Shown: positions 25,801 to 33,354, counted from the stretch's first letter. The stretch is DNA of 64,000 nucleotides from Leadbetterella sp035299025 (GCA_035299025.1 DATGXK010000007.1:248001-312000); one strand, 5' to 3'. Numbers and translations: made by a program. The notes: a model not told the origin generated them from the letters alone.

Positions 25801-26389
25801 ATTTCTTTGCCCATTTCAGCAATATCTCGTTCACTATATTTTGCTCAGGTATTTCGTGGCGTTGTATTTCCACATAATAATCCTCTCCAAATCTCTCCAA
25901 CCACCACTGAAACTCCTTTTCGCCTTCTTCTTCTCCTTTCTTTAATATGGTCTTTGGCACCGAGGCTCCAATACAACAAGTGGTGGCTATTAAACCCTCC
26001 TTGTATTTTTCAATCAAGGCCTTCGTCACTCTTGGGTATTTGCTATACAAACCTTCCATAAAACCCAGCGAGCACAATTTGGTGAGATTTTTGTATCCCT
26101 GAGGGTTTTTTGCCAACAAAAGCTGATGATATCGGATGTCTTTTTGCTCCTTCGTGAACTGTTTACGGGTGTGATCCTCAACCACATAGAGTTCACATCC
26201 CACTATAGGTTTTACATTAAATTTATCGGCAGCCGCCACAAAATCAAACACACCGAACATATTTCCATGGTCGGTTATGGCCATAGCAGGCATGCCATCC
26301 GCTTGTGCCTTGGCAAAGAGTTTCTTTACATTTGAAGCTCCATCCAACAACGAATATTGGGTGTGATTGTGTAAATGGGAGAATTGCAT
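22799..26389 (-). CDS. dnaE: DNA polymerase III subunit alpha
   Basis: Replicative DNA polymerase (1196 residues, the size of DnaE1). Order: N-terminal PHP domain (FSHLHNHTQYSLLDGASNVKKL, ITDHGNMFG), palm/fingers region with GPGRGSAAGSVVAYCIGITNIDPI and the two catalytic Asp in PDIDTDFDD, then YRPGPIAYIPNFIARKHG, thumb/helical region NKSHSTCYAFVAYQTAYLKAHY, an OB-fold region (~residues 1000-1110) and a short C-terminal tail. The PHP His/Asp positions are partly kept (HLHNH, DHGN). This is the typical Bacteroidota DnaE. Single gene; it converges with the acyltransferase gene with overlapping stops. Confidence 0.97.
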   Translation of the reverse strand: MQFSHLHNHTQYSLLDGASNVKKLFAKAQADGMPAMAITDHGNMFGVFDFVAAADKFNVKPIVGCELYVVEDHTRKQFTKEQKDIRYHQLLLAKNPQGYKNLTKLCSLGFMEGLYSKYPRVTKALIEKYKEGLIATTCCIGASVPKTILKKGEEEGEKEFQWWLERFGEDYYVEIQRHEIPEQNIVNEILLKWAKKYNVKVIASNDSHYVDQSDWVAHDILLCVNTNEKLTTPSAKDFADDETMSSKDTRFAFFNDQFYFKSTEEMSHLFRDIPAAIDNTNEIVDKIDKLNLKQDILLPNFPIPEEFKIHADDKLNQWEYLRHLTYEGARKRYGEIITTTQERLDFELFTIKTMGFAGYFLIVMDFIKAGRDLGVMIGPGRGSAAGSVVAYCIGITNIDPIKYNLLFERFLNPDRKSMPDIDTDFDDEGRQKVIDYVVDKYGKNQVAQIITYGTMATKSSIKDVARVMDLPLADANYIAKLIPDKPSYGMDFKKLIHMPMAGPKSLNELGLGPDEQENVRKVREMYNGNDLTSKVLKQAEKLEGTVRNTGIHAAGIIIAPWDLSDIVPVCTSKDSDLLITQYEGKVIEDAGVIKMDFLGLRNLSIIKEALRMIKENYGHDIEIDEIPLDDTKTFELFQRGETTAIFQFESDGMKKYMKELKPDRFDDLIAMNALYRPGPIAYIPNFIARKHGTEEIKYDLPEVEEYLGETYGITVYQEQVMLLSQKLGNFTKGDADVLRKAMGKKQIEVLNKMKVKFMEGGASNGHDTKILEKIWTDWEAFAQYAFNKSHSTCYAFVAYQTAYLKAHYTSEYMAGVLTSQLGNIDKITFFMEECKLLGLSVLGPDINESNKRFSVNKKKEIRFGLGGIKGTGDAAVDAIIEEREKNGPFADIFDFITRVNLRTVNKKTLESLTYAGAFDCFDDIHRAVYFHESEGSTFIEKLIRYANKVAEDKASAQNSLFGGFETNGGFDIQKPKSENIDQWGDIEKLKYEKDVVGFYISGHPLDQFSIEMSLCKPLDQLFEPDNVNREFIIGGVISSVQQKQSKNGNPFGIFKIEDYTSSLEIMLFGKDYVEFSNYLGLGFFVSIRGKIQTKWNREGELEFKPLQIDLLNDMKAKRFKEVNVKLNLAEINDITINGLLDIITSNPGKFNFKMNVYDMDEKYDVAMFSRTMKIDLNKDVQKSLLEIVGEENVSFG

Positions 26390-26418
26390 TCTTTCTTTTT
26401 GTAATAAGTAGTATCATG

Positions 26419-26426
26419 CAAATATA
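26419..26426 (-). promoter_or_regulatory. -7 box (TATATTTG) for dnaE
   Basis: On the minus strand TATATTTG is an exact TAnnTTTG match 29 bases upstream of the dnaE ATG. No good -33 match. Confidence 0.5.
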
Positions 26427-26526
26427 GCCAATTACCCAATTCTTTCTCACTCCACAATATCATTAATTTCCCCAACAAACCCAACGTATTCAAAATCAGT
26501 ACATCGTCATTTTTTTAATCAATATT

Positions 26527-26620
26527 TGGCGGCCTGCTAAAGCACCGGGCTATCCGTTACAAGTCATCGCGGCTACGCCAGCTGTGGGCTTTCCACTAAT
26601 ATCCCTGGCCGGAAGCGGAA
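26527..26620. repeat. Bacteroidota REP-like element with nested hairpins
   Basis: The interval of 388 bases between dnaE and rpmI has no gene. Bases 26527-26620 are GC-rich against AT-rich surroundings and contain GGGCTATCCGTTACAAG, a small hairpin GGCTACGCC (26571-26579) and ATATCCCTGGCC. GGGCTAT and ATATCCC at the two ends pair with one mismatch. From memory, blocks of the form 'GGGCTATCC...CACTA.TATCCC' recur in Bacteroidota genomes as dispersed repeats. Only one copy is visible in this window. Confidence 0.65.
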
Positions 26621-26628
26621 ATTGTATT

Positions 26629-26677
26629 ACAGTTCACAACTTTTACAGTTAACAACATTTAAAAAGTTGTCAACTGT
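26629..26677. promoter_or_regulatory. Three copies of ACAGTTNACAAC upstream of the rpmI promoter
   Basis: Copies at 26629-26640 and 26645-26656 (forward, N = C and A) and 26666-26677 (reverse complement, N = G). Copies 1 and 3 extend to 16-base arms with one mismatch (26629-26644 and 26662-26677). They lie 28 bases or more upstream of the rpmI -33 box, so they are probably DNA sites rather than part of that transcript. Confidence 0.5.
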
Positions 26678-26704
26678 TGCATCCACCAAATATTCCCTTC
26701 AAAA

Positions 26705-26735
26705 TTTGATTTCTAGATATTTTTCCCTAATTTTG
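26705..26735 (+). promoter_or_regulatory. Full Bacteroidota promoter for rpmI-rplT
   Basis: -33 element TTTG at 26705-26708, a 19-base spacer, and -7 box TAATTTTG at 26728-26735. This matches the Bacteroidota consensus in both elements and spacing. Transcription should start near 26741, 37 bases before the rpmI ATG. Confidence 0.85.
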
Positions 26736-26777
26736 CGACCCAATTTACTTTTTCAAACACTTAATCTGTTTTGTACA

Positions 26778-26972
26778 ATGCCTAAGCAAAAAACAAATTC
26801 AGGAGCAAAAAAGAGGTTCAAATTGACTGGATCAGGAAAAATCAAGCGTAAGCATGCTTTCCACAGTCACATTTTGACTAAGAAATCGACAAAACGCAAG
26901 AGAGTTCTTGCATCGTCAGCTCTAGTTAGCTCTGCGGACGAAAGCCGCATCAAAGCTTTGTTGAATGGTTAA
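26778..26972 (+). CDS. rpmI: Ribosomal protein bL35
   Basis: 64 residues starting PKQKTNSGAKKRFKLTGSG, the standard bL35 N-terminus, and then KIKRKHAFHSHILTKKS. The start is fixed by length, family N-terminus and a promoter at 26705-26735; an in-frame extension upstream to 26622 crosses that promoter and is not translated. Part of the large ribosomal subunit. It precedes rplT by 86 bases. Usually infC lies directly upstream; here it is absent, with dnaE in divergent orientation instead. Confidence 0.97.
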   Translation: MPKQKTNSGAKKRFKLTGSGKIKRKHAFHSHILTKKSTKRKRVLASSALVSSADESRIKALLNG

Positions 26973-27058
26973 TTCAACAAATGGTTCAATTGTTTCACCC
27001 GAATAAAGGCTTTGAAGTTTCCCTAATCGGAACGCCTGATTCAAAAAACTAAAAAATT

Positions 27059-27403
27059 ATGCCACGTAGTGTCAATCATGTAGCGTCTAAAGCTAGACGT
27101 AAAAAAGTGCTGAAATTAGCCAAAGGCTATTACGGCAGAAGAAAAAACGTTTGGACGGTTGCTAAGAACGCCGTTGAAAAAGGTTTAGTTTACGCCTACA
27201 TAGGTCGTAAGCAAAAGAAAAGAAATTTCCGTAGCTTGTGGATCGTGAGAATCAACGCAGGTGTGAGACCATTCGGTATGTCATACTCTGTGTTTATTAA
27301 CAAACTACAAAAAGCAGGCATTGAGCTTAACCGTAAAGTGTTGGCCGATTTAGCTTTGAATCATCCAGATGCTTTCAAAGCCATCGTAGAGAAAGTAAAA
27401 TAA
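27059..27403 (+). CDS. rplT: Ribosomal protein bL20
   Basis: 114 residues, the normal size for bL20, which binds 23S rRNA early in 50S assembly. Conserved text PRSVNHVASKARRKKVLKLAKGYYGRRKNVWTVAKNAVEKGLVYAYIGRKQKKRNFRSLWIVRINAGVRPFGMSYS is present. Same transcript as rpmI. A strong terminator follows. Confidence 0.98.
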   Translation: MPRSVNHVASKARRKKVLKLAKGYYGRRKNVWTVAKNAVEKGLVYAYIGRKQKKRNFRSLWIVRINAGVRPFGMSYSVFINKLQKAGIELNRKVLADLALNHPDAFKAIVEKVK

Positions 27404-27430
27404 TAAAAATCGCATTAGGTTTTTATTAAC

Positions 27431-27460
27431 AAAAAAAGACGCTTCTGGCGTCTTTTTTTT
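27431..27460 (+). terminator. Intrinsic terminator of rpmI-rplT
   Basis: AAAAAAAGACGC pairs with GCGTCTTTTTTTT across a 5-base loop, with T-runs on both strands. Lies 27 bases after the rplT stop. Confidence 0.95.
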
Positions 27461-27552
27461 GTTACCAATCGATTATTTTTTTGTCTAAATATGGAATTAT
27501 ACAAGATAGTTCATAATTTTAAACAAAATTTGTTAACACTAATTAAATCACT

Positions 27553-28146
27553 ATGTTAGAAGTATTGCAAGGGTTGATTCAGCAAGCAGGGCAATCTGCA
27601 GTTGTAGAAAATACAGACGTTCCAAACGAGCACAATGAAGGTGTAATGGGAGAGGTTATGCAAGGTCTATTGGGTGGCCTAAGCAATCAAGCTACCTCTC
27701 AGGGTGGTATAGGTAGTTTACTAGGTATGCTTGGTGGAGGTAATTCAGCCCAAGGAGGAAGTCTAATGAGCAATCCTATAGTTGCCGGTATTGCACAAAA
27801 CATCATTGGTAGCATCATGTCGAAATTTGGCCTTTCAAATAGTGCAGCCTCTGGAGTTGTAGGTAGTATGTTACCTTCAGTTTTAGGAGGTCTTATTAGC
27901 AAGGCGAATGATCCAAATGATGCTTCTGTTGACACTGGTGGTATAATGAGTGTACTTACTGGAGGAAAAACCGATGGCATAGACTTCGGAAGTCTGTTGA
28001 GTCAAGGTGCGGGTGCTTTGTCGGATGGCAAATTGGATATGAACGACTTAATCAACCTTGCTTCTGGCGGAGGTAATAATCAACAACAAAGCTCTGGTGG
28101 AGGCCTTTTTGGTAGCCTTTTAGGAGGTTTGTTTGGGAAAAAATAA
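27553..28146 (+). CDS. Gly-rich DUF937-like protein
   Basis: 197 residues, rich in Gly, Ser, Leu and Asn, with repeated GGLLG/GSLLG motifs: VMQGLLGGLSNQATSQGG, IGSLLGMLGGG, ASGVVGSMLPSVLGGLISKA and GLFGSLLGGLFGKK at the C-terminus. This is the pattern of DUF937 proteins, common in Bacteroidota and proteobacteria and of unknown function. No signal peptide is clear. The C-terminal Gly-Leu segment is amphipathic and may associate with membranes or form a beta-rich assembly. Own terminator; single gene. Confidence 0.75.
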   Translation: MLEVLQGLIQQAGQSAVVENTDVPNEHNEGVMGEVMQGLLGGLSNQATSQGGIGSLLGMLGGGNSAQGGSLMSNPIVAGIAQNIIGSIMSKFGLSNSAASGVVGSMLPSVLGGLISKANDPNDASVDTGGIMSVLTGGKTDGIDFGSLLSQGAGALSDGKLDMNDLINLASGGGNNQQQSSGGGLFGSLLGGLFGKK

Positions 28147-28160
28147 TCAGAATGAATTCT

Positions 28161-28196
28161 AAAAGAGCGTAGCAGTCGGACTTCTACGCTCTTTTT
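28161..28196 (+). terminator. Intrinsic terminator of the DUF937-like gene
   Basis: AAAAGAGCGTAG (28161-28172) pairs with CTACGCTCTTTT (28184-28195), followed by T. Confidence 0.9.
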
Positions 28197-28225
28197 ATAT
28201 GATGTGCATACCATAGAAAAAAGTC

Positions 28226-31138
28226 ATGAAACTTATCCAAAAACTTATAATCTTACTTTTGCTTTTCAATAAACTTTCGGCACAAATCACGGTGTCGCAT
28301 CCACTTAATAGTGCCGTATATCAACGCAACAGTGCAAGCCAAGCAAATTTGGTTATAAGCGGAACCTATTCACAACCTTTGGCTACTTCTATTCAAGCAA
28401 GACTTTTAAATACAACAAACGGCTCCGCAATTCCGGGGTTTGATTGGAGCGTGATACAGGAAAATCCTTCAATGGGTTATTTTCAAGGCCAACTCAATAA
28501 CGTACCTGCTGGGTGGTATACTTTGGAAATTCGAAGTGTGCGTAGTGGTATTACTTTAGAGGCCAATGTGGTCAACCGAGTTGGGATCGGTGATGTTTTT
28601 ATGATTGCTGGGCAGTCTAATGGACAGGGCTATTTCGATGATTCAAATAACCCGCTTGGATTAAATTCTAACACTGAAAGAGTCGTTACTCACGATTATG
28701 GAATCTATTGTTCAAACGAGAATCTTCCAATTCCAGTTTTGGGACAAATATTTGAATTGACGAAGCCAAGTACTGCTGGTTTTGCATCATGGTGTTACGG
28801 AAGGCTGGGAGAGAGTTTAGTTAATTATACAGGTTTCCCGGTGGCATTTTTTAATTCAGGTGCCTCAGGTTCTAGCTCAGAAAATTGGAAGGTTTCTTCT
28901 GATGGTGGTGCTACAAATAATATTTTTACTGGTTTTCAATTTTGTAGCCAGACATATGAAAATAATAATAGACCATTTTCTATTGGTATGCCATATTCAA
29001 ATTTTAAAAGAGGGCTAAATTATTATAATTCTCTGTTTGGAGCAAGAGCAGTACTTTGGCATCAGGGAGAATCTGATAAAAGAATAGGTGTTTCAGCAAC
29101 GGAATATCAAACTAACGTTAATTACGTTATCGCAAAATCAAGAAGCGATTTCTCCGCTAACTTGCCTTGGGTTATCTCTAGAGCCTCTTTTATTGATGGA
29201 GCAACTTCTGGAGTTATTACAAACGCTCAGACCGGTCTAATAAATAATTCCAACCAAATATTTGCAGGACCTGAAACCGATGGGATAAATAACAATACTA
29301 TTTCAGGTTCCAGAGATAACGGTAACCTTCATTTTAGTCAAGTTGTTGGACTACCGCTTTTAGCGAATGCGTGGTTGAGTTACTTGAATTCTACATTTTT
29401 CTCTAATTCTAACCCCATTTCGGCCAATACTCCGCCTAATATTACGGTTTCTTATGTCAATTCTACTCAGGTCAATTTGATAGTTCCAGGAGGGTATTCG
29501 TCTTACAAATGGGTAAGTGGAGACTTTAGTTATGGTAGTACCTCCTACGGGTCTTCCAATACCTTAACCGCCAGTTCTGGTACTTACAGGTGTTGGGTAA
29601 CAACTGCCAACGGTAATCAGCAAATCAGCAGTCAAGTTAATGTAAATCAGGCCTTGGTTTTGGCTAGTAATGGTACCAGTTGCACCACAAATGCGTATTT
29701 GTCAGATTTGAAATTTGTCTCGGCTACAAATGGCTTGGGTCCTATAGAATTAAATAAAACAAATGGAACTGGTGCGGATGGTGATGGTGGAACTATTGTT
29801 CTGAAAGGACAAAACTATCCCAAAGGTATTGGAGTGGCAGACAATTCAGAAATTAAATACATCATTCCTACCAATCAATATTATAAGTTTAGGTCTTACG
29901 TTGGTATTAGCGACGACGTGTCAAATGCCTGTGACAATACAGGCGGCGTGGTTTTTAAAGTCTATGGCAACGAAACCTTGCTCTATACAAGCCCTACAAT
30001 ATACCGCAATACTGCCCTTCAGGAAATCAATGTGAATGTTTATCCATATAGTTCCATCAAACTCAAAGTAGAGGCTATAGGCTCCAATACTACCTGCAAT
30101 AGAGCTGTTTGGGCAGATGCAAGATTGCTTTGCTCGTCGGGAGATACCACATCACCAACGGTTGTTACCAATCTAGTGGCTACTGATACCCTTACCAAAT
30201 GTTTGTCTTTTCAATGGACCCATGCCACCGACGATCAGGCCGTTGGTGGATATTACATTTATAAAAATGGAATAATTATTGATACTATTCCGAATACGCA
30301 AAATACTTTTACACTCACAAGTTTGACTCCCTCTACTTCTGTAGTTTTTGGTGTAAAAGCCTTTGATGTTGTAAACAATCAATCTTCCTTGGTTACCAAG
30401 ACATTAAGTACAGTAACTTTGAATTTTGATTACGTTCAATCGTATCCTTTCCTTTGCGTCAATAGAAGCTATTTGCCCATCAATGTGAGTCCTACTGGTG
30501 GAGTTTTTGCCCAAACCGAAGGTCCATCGGCTTCGGTGAACCCAAGTTCTGGAGAGTTTTTTAGCTCTAATATAACTGCCAATGTCTATGATGCTTACCA
30601 GTATTTTTATATTAGATACCGTGTAGGAGAGTTCATTCCTGGTTGTATGGATGAAGATACCAGAGTTGTGGGAGTTACTACCCAGCCAACCATTACGCCA
30701 AGCATAACTGCAGACAAAGATTTGATAAACCAAGGCACTGTGGTGAACTTTACTTCTACCGCTTGTGATGCCAACAGTACCATAAACTGGAGTTTTACGG
30801 CTCCAAATTCTACAAATGTCCAGTACTTACCTAACAGTACGGGAACTTACTTTGCCTATTGTGCCAAAATGCAGTGTTATGTTTACTCCAATAATTTGAC
30901 TGTAAACGTACTGCCAATCTGCTCCAATAGTTTGGTTTTGGCACCAACGGCCAATAATCTTACCTCCCGTCCAAATGCACTTAGTTTCAATAGTAGCAAT
31001 ACCATTTCGGCTAACAATACCATTTCGCCAACCAACAATGTGCAATACAATGCTGCCAATTCAATATTGCTAAGCCCAGGCTTTAGTGTAAATTCTGGCG
31101 TAATTTTTTCTGCGAAAATCCAAAATTGTCCTAATTGA
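28226..31138 (+). CDS. Large secreted SASA esterase/NPCBM/FN3 protein with GCX C-terminus
   Basis: 970 residues with a signal peptide (KLIQKLIILLLLFNKLSAQ). Residues ~120-390 are a sialate O-acetylesterase (SASA, SGNH-type) domain: MIAGQSNGQG (GQSN at 129-132, catalytic Ser) and VLWHQGESD; a late His is expected near LHFSQVVG. Then an Ig-like segment (~400-480), an NPCBM carbohydrate-binding domain (~485-640: LKFVSATNG ... VLKGQNYPKGIGVADNSEI), an FN3 domain (~640-730: DQAVGGYYIYKNGIIIDTI) and, at the end, the QYNAANSILLSPGFSVNSGVIF motif of the three-coathanger/GCX C-terminus of secreted Bacteroidota proteins. Probably removes acetyl groups from a glycan outside the cell. Confidence 0.85.
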   Translation: MKLIQKLIILLLLFNKLSAQITVSHPLNSAVYQRNSASQANLVISGTYSQPLATSIQARLLNTTNGSAIPGFDWSVIQENPSMGYFQGQLNNVPAGWYTLEIRSVRSGITLEANVVNRVGIGDVFMIAGQSNGQGYFDDSNNPLGLNSNTERVVTHDYGIYCSNENLPIPVLGQIFELTKPSTAGFASWCYGRLGESLVNYTGFPVAFFNSGASGSSSENWKVSSDGGATNNIFTGFQFCSQTYENNNRPFSIGMPYSNFKRGLNYYNSLFGARAVLWHQGESDKRIGVSATEYQTNVNYVIAKSRSDFSANLPWVISRASFIDGATSGVITNAQTGLINNSNQIFAGPETDGINNNTISGSRDNGNLHFSQVVGLPLLANAWLSYLNSTFFSNSNPISANTPPNITVSYVNSTQVNLIVPGGYSSYKWVSGDFSYGSTSYGSSNTLTASSGTYRCWVTTANGNQQISSQVNVNQALVLASNGTSCTTNAYLSDLKFVSATNGLGPIELNKTNGTGADGDGGTIVLKGQNYPKGIGVADNSEIKYIIPTNQYYKFRSYVGISDDVSNACDNTGGVVFKVYGNETLLYTSPTIYRNTALQEINVNVYPYSSIKLKVEAIGSNTTCNRAVWADARLLCSSGDTTSPTVVTNLVATDTLTKCLSFQWTHATDDQAVGGYYIYKNGIIIDTIPNTQNTFTLTSLTPSTSVVFGVKAFDVVNNQSSLVTKTLSTVTLNFDYVQSYPFLCVNRSYLPINVSPTGGVFAQTEGPSASVNPSSGEFFSSNITANVYDAYQYFYIRYRVGEFIPGCMDEDTRVVGVTTQPTITPSITADKDLINQGTVVNFTSTACDANSTINWSFTAPNSTNVQYLPNSTGTYFAYCAKMQCYVYSNNLTVNVLPICSNSLVLAPTANNLTSRPNALSFNSSNTISANNTISPTNNVQYNAANSILLSPGFSVNSGVIFSAKIQNCPN

Positions 31139-31150
31139 CAGTATAGTTTG

Positions 31151-31163
31151 TGACAATTTGTCA
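31151..31163. promoter_or_regulatory. 13-bp palindrome TGACAATTTGTCA upstream of dnaK
   Basis: Perfect palindrome (6-base arms around one base), 22 bases before the sigma-54-like -24 element. Further TGACAG copies sit at 31136 and 31238. Likely operator for a regulator of dnaK. Confidence 0.5.
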
Positions 31164-31185
31164 TTAAAAATTGCTTAAAATCTGC

Positions 31186-31201
31186 TTGGCATATTCATTG
31201 T
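31186..31201 (+). promoter_or_regulatory. Sigma-54-like -24/-12 promoter for dnaK
   Basis: TTGGCATATTCATTGT: a GG at 31188-31189, ten bases, then GT instead of GC. This has the -24/-12 spacing of sigma-54 promoters (TTGGCA-N5/6-TTGC) with one mismatch in the -12 dinucleotide. No exact -7 box of the housekeeping type is seen in this interval. The start would be near 31213, about 37 bases before the ATG. Confidence 0.4.
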
Positions 31202-31249
31202 GAAATGAGTATCGTAATTATTTTTAATTAAATACACTGACAGAAAATC

Positions 31250-33154
31250 ATGGGAAAAATTATTGGGATAGACCTAGGAACTACCAACTCTTGTGTGGCC
31301 GTAATGGAGGGAAACGAACCGGTAGTGATAGCCAATAGTGAGGGAGCAAGAACCACCCCTTCTATTGTGGCGTTTTTGGACAACGGCGAGAAGAAGGTAG
31401 GTGCACCAGCAAAAAGACAAGCAATTACCAACCCTAAAAACACCATCGCTTCGGTGAAACGTTTTATGGGTAAAAAACATAGTGAAGTTGGCTCTGAACT
31501 AAAAACCATAGCTTACGATGTAGAAAAAGGAGCCAACGATACTCCAAGAGTTAAAATCGGAGATCGTCAATACACTCCACAAGAAATCTCGGCATTTATT
31601 CTTCAAAAAATGAAGTCTACCGCCGAAGACTATCTTGGACAAACCGTTACAGAGGCCGTTATTACAGTGCCTGCGTATTTCAACGACGCCGAGCGTCAAG
31701 CAACCAAAGAAGCCGGTTTAATAGCTGGTTTGGATGTAAAAAGAATCATCAACGAGCCTACAGCGGCCGCTCTTGCCTATGGTCTTGACAAACAAGGCAA
31801 AGACATGACAGTGGTGGTGTTTGACCTTGGTGGCGGTACTTTCGACGTCTCTATTCTAGATCTTGGCGATGGCGTATTTGAAGTAAAAGCTACCGATGGC
31901 GACACTCACTTGGGTGGTGACGACTTCGACCAAGTCATTATCGAATGGTTGGCAGATGAGTTCAAAAAGGATGAGGGTGTTGATTTGAAGCACGATGCCA
32001 TGGCTCTTCAAAGATTGAAAGAAGCAGCCGAGAGAGCCAAAGTAGAACTTTCTAGCTCTACTCAGGCTGAGATTAATTTGCCGTACATATTTCCTGTAGA
32101 TGGAGTGCCGAAGCACTTGGTAAGAACTTTGACCAAAGCTAAATTTGAGCAATTGGCAGATGTTCTATTCAAGAGAATGATGGAGCCTTGCAAGAGAGCT
32201 ATGAAAAATTCGGGTATATCCAACAGCCAAATATCAGAAGTTATTTTGGTGGGTGGTTCAACGCGTATTCCGAAGGTACAAGAGGAAGTGGAAGCATTTT
32301 TTGGTAAAAAACCATCAAAAGGAGTAAACCCTGACGAGGCGGTGGCTATCGGTGCGGCTATTCAGGGCGGTGTACTTACCGGTGAAGTGAAAGATATCTT
32401 GTTGTTAGACGTTATTCCGCTTTCATTGGGTATCGAAACCATGGGTGGCGTATTCACTAAAATGATTGAGGCTAACACCACAATTCCTACCAACAAAGTA
32501 GAGGTTTTCTCTACGGCAGCTGACAACCAGCCTTCGGTAGAATTGCACGTTTTACAAGGCGAAAGACCATTAGCCAATCAAAACCGTACTTTGGGTAGAT
32601 TCCACCTAGATGGTATTCCGCCAGCCATGAGAGGAGTTCCTCAAATCGAAGTAGCTTTTGACGTTGATGCCAACGGTATTTTGAATGTAACGGCCAAGGA
32701 CAAAGGAACTGGTAAAGAACAAAAAATCAGAATTGAAGCTTCAAGCGGGCTTTCGGATGCAGAAATCCAAAGAATGAGAGACGAAGCTAAGGCCAATGAA
32801 GAAGCTGATAAAAAAGAAAAAGAAACAATAGAGAAAGTGAATGCTGCAGACTCTATGATTTTCCAAACAGAGAAGCAGTTGAAAGAATTTGGAGATAAAC
32901 TCTCTGATGGAAACAAAACTGCCATTGAAGGAGCATTAACGGAGCTGAGAGCGGCTCATGGCACTCGCGATTTGGCTGCAATCGATGCTTCTATGGAGAA
33001 GATAAATGCTGCATGGCAAGCTGCTAGTCAGGAGATTTACAATGCTCAGCAAGCCGCGGGTGCCGCTGGTCCTGATGCAGGTCCTGACGGAGGGTCTACA
33101 GCAGCTGGTGCAGAAGAAAATGTAACAGACGTGAACTTCGAAGAGGTAAAATAA
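31250..33154 (+). CDS. dnaK: Chaperone protein DnaK (Hsp70)
   Basis: ATP-dependent chaperone of 634 residues, the usual length. N-terminal ATPase motifs: GIDLGTTNSCVAVMEG, VITVPAYFNDAERQATKEAG, VFDLGGGTFDVSIL and VILVGGSTRIPKVQ; substrate-binding domain has VQLLLLDV-type DILLLDVIPLSLGIETMGGVF and AFDVDANGILNVTAKDKGTGK; a C-terminal lid ends in an acidic EEVK tail. It acts with DnaJ and GrpE, neither of which is adjacent. The upstream interval carries a possible sigma-54-type promoter and palindrome; a terminator follows. Confidence 0.99.
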   Translation: MGKIIGIDLGTTNSCVAVMEGNEPVVIANSEGARTTPSIVAFLDNGEKKVGAPAKRQAITNPKNTIASVKRFMGKKHSEVGSELKTIAYDVEKGANDTPRVKIGDRQYTPQEISAFILQKMKSTAEDYLGQTVTEAVITVPAYFNDAERQATKEAGLIAGLDVKRIINEPTAAALAYGLDKQGKDMTVVVFDLGGGTFDVSILDLGDGVFEVKATDGDTHLGGDDFDQVIIEWLADEFKKDEGVDLKHDAMALQRLKEAAERAKVELSSSTQAEINLPYIFPVDGVPKHLVRTLTKAKFEQLADVLFKRMMEPCKRAMKNSGISNSQISEVILVGGSTRIPKVQEEVEAFFGKKPSKGVNPDEAVAIGAAIQGGVLTGEVKDILLLDVIPLSLGIETMGGVFTKMIEANTTIPTNKVEVFSTAADNQPSVELHVLQGERPLANQNRTLGRFHLDGIPPAMRGVPQIEVAFDVDANGILNVTAKDKGTGKEQKIRIEASSGLSDAEIQRMRDEAKANEEADKKEKETIEKVNAADSMIFQTEKQLKEFGDKLSDGNKTAIEGALTELRAAHGTRDLAAIDASMEKINAAWQAASQEIYNAQQAAGAAGPDAGPDGGSTAAGAEENVTDVNFEEVK

Positions 33155-33180
33155 TACAGAAATGTATTGGTGAAATACAG

Positions 33181-33215
33181 AAAAGTCTGAACTTTAATTA
33201 GTTCGGACTTTTTTT
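33181..33215 (+). terminator. Intrinsic terminator of dnaK
   Basis: AAGTCTGAACT pairs with AGTTCGGACTT (one T-G pair) around a 6-base loop, followed by a T-run. Confidence 0.93.
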
Positions 33216-33312
33216 ACAACCTTTTTTTATGGATTCACGTATTTGTTATAAAATCACCTGAGAATTTTTTTTGAAGGATTAGGATTTATTTTAAGATGTA
33301 TGGGTTTAGTCG

Positions 33313-33346
33313 AAAAAGCACTGCAATTTTTAGCGGTGCTTTTTTT
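33313..33346 (+). terminator. Orphan intrinsic terminator
   Basis: AGCACTGC pairs with GCGGTGCT (one T-G pair) around an 8-base loop, with A-run before and T-run after. It is about 100 bases downstream of the dnaK terminator and no gene lies between them. It may be a backup terminator, or end a small RNA. Confidence 0.65.
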
Positions 33347-33354
33347 ATTTCAAT

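Noticed and set aside
26629..26677. CRISPR-like array
   Set aside because: Only three short copies with mixed orientation and no spacers of regular length; no cas genes are in the window.
26622..26777. Extension of bL35 by 52 residues
   Set aside because: bL35 starts with a conserved M-P-K at 26778, and a full promoter lies in the extension.
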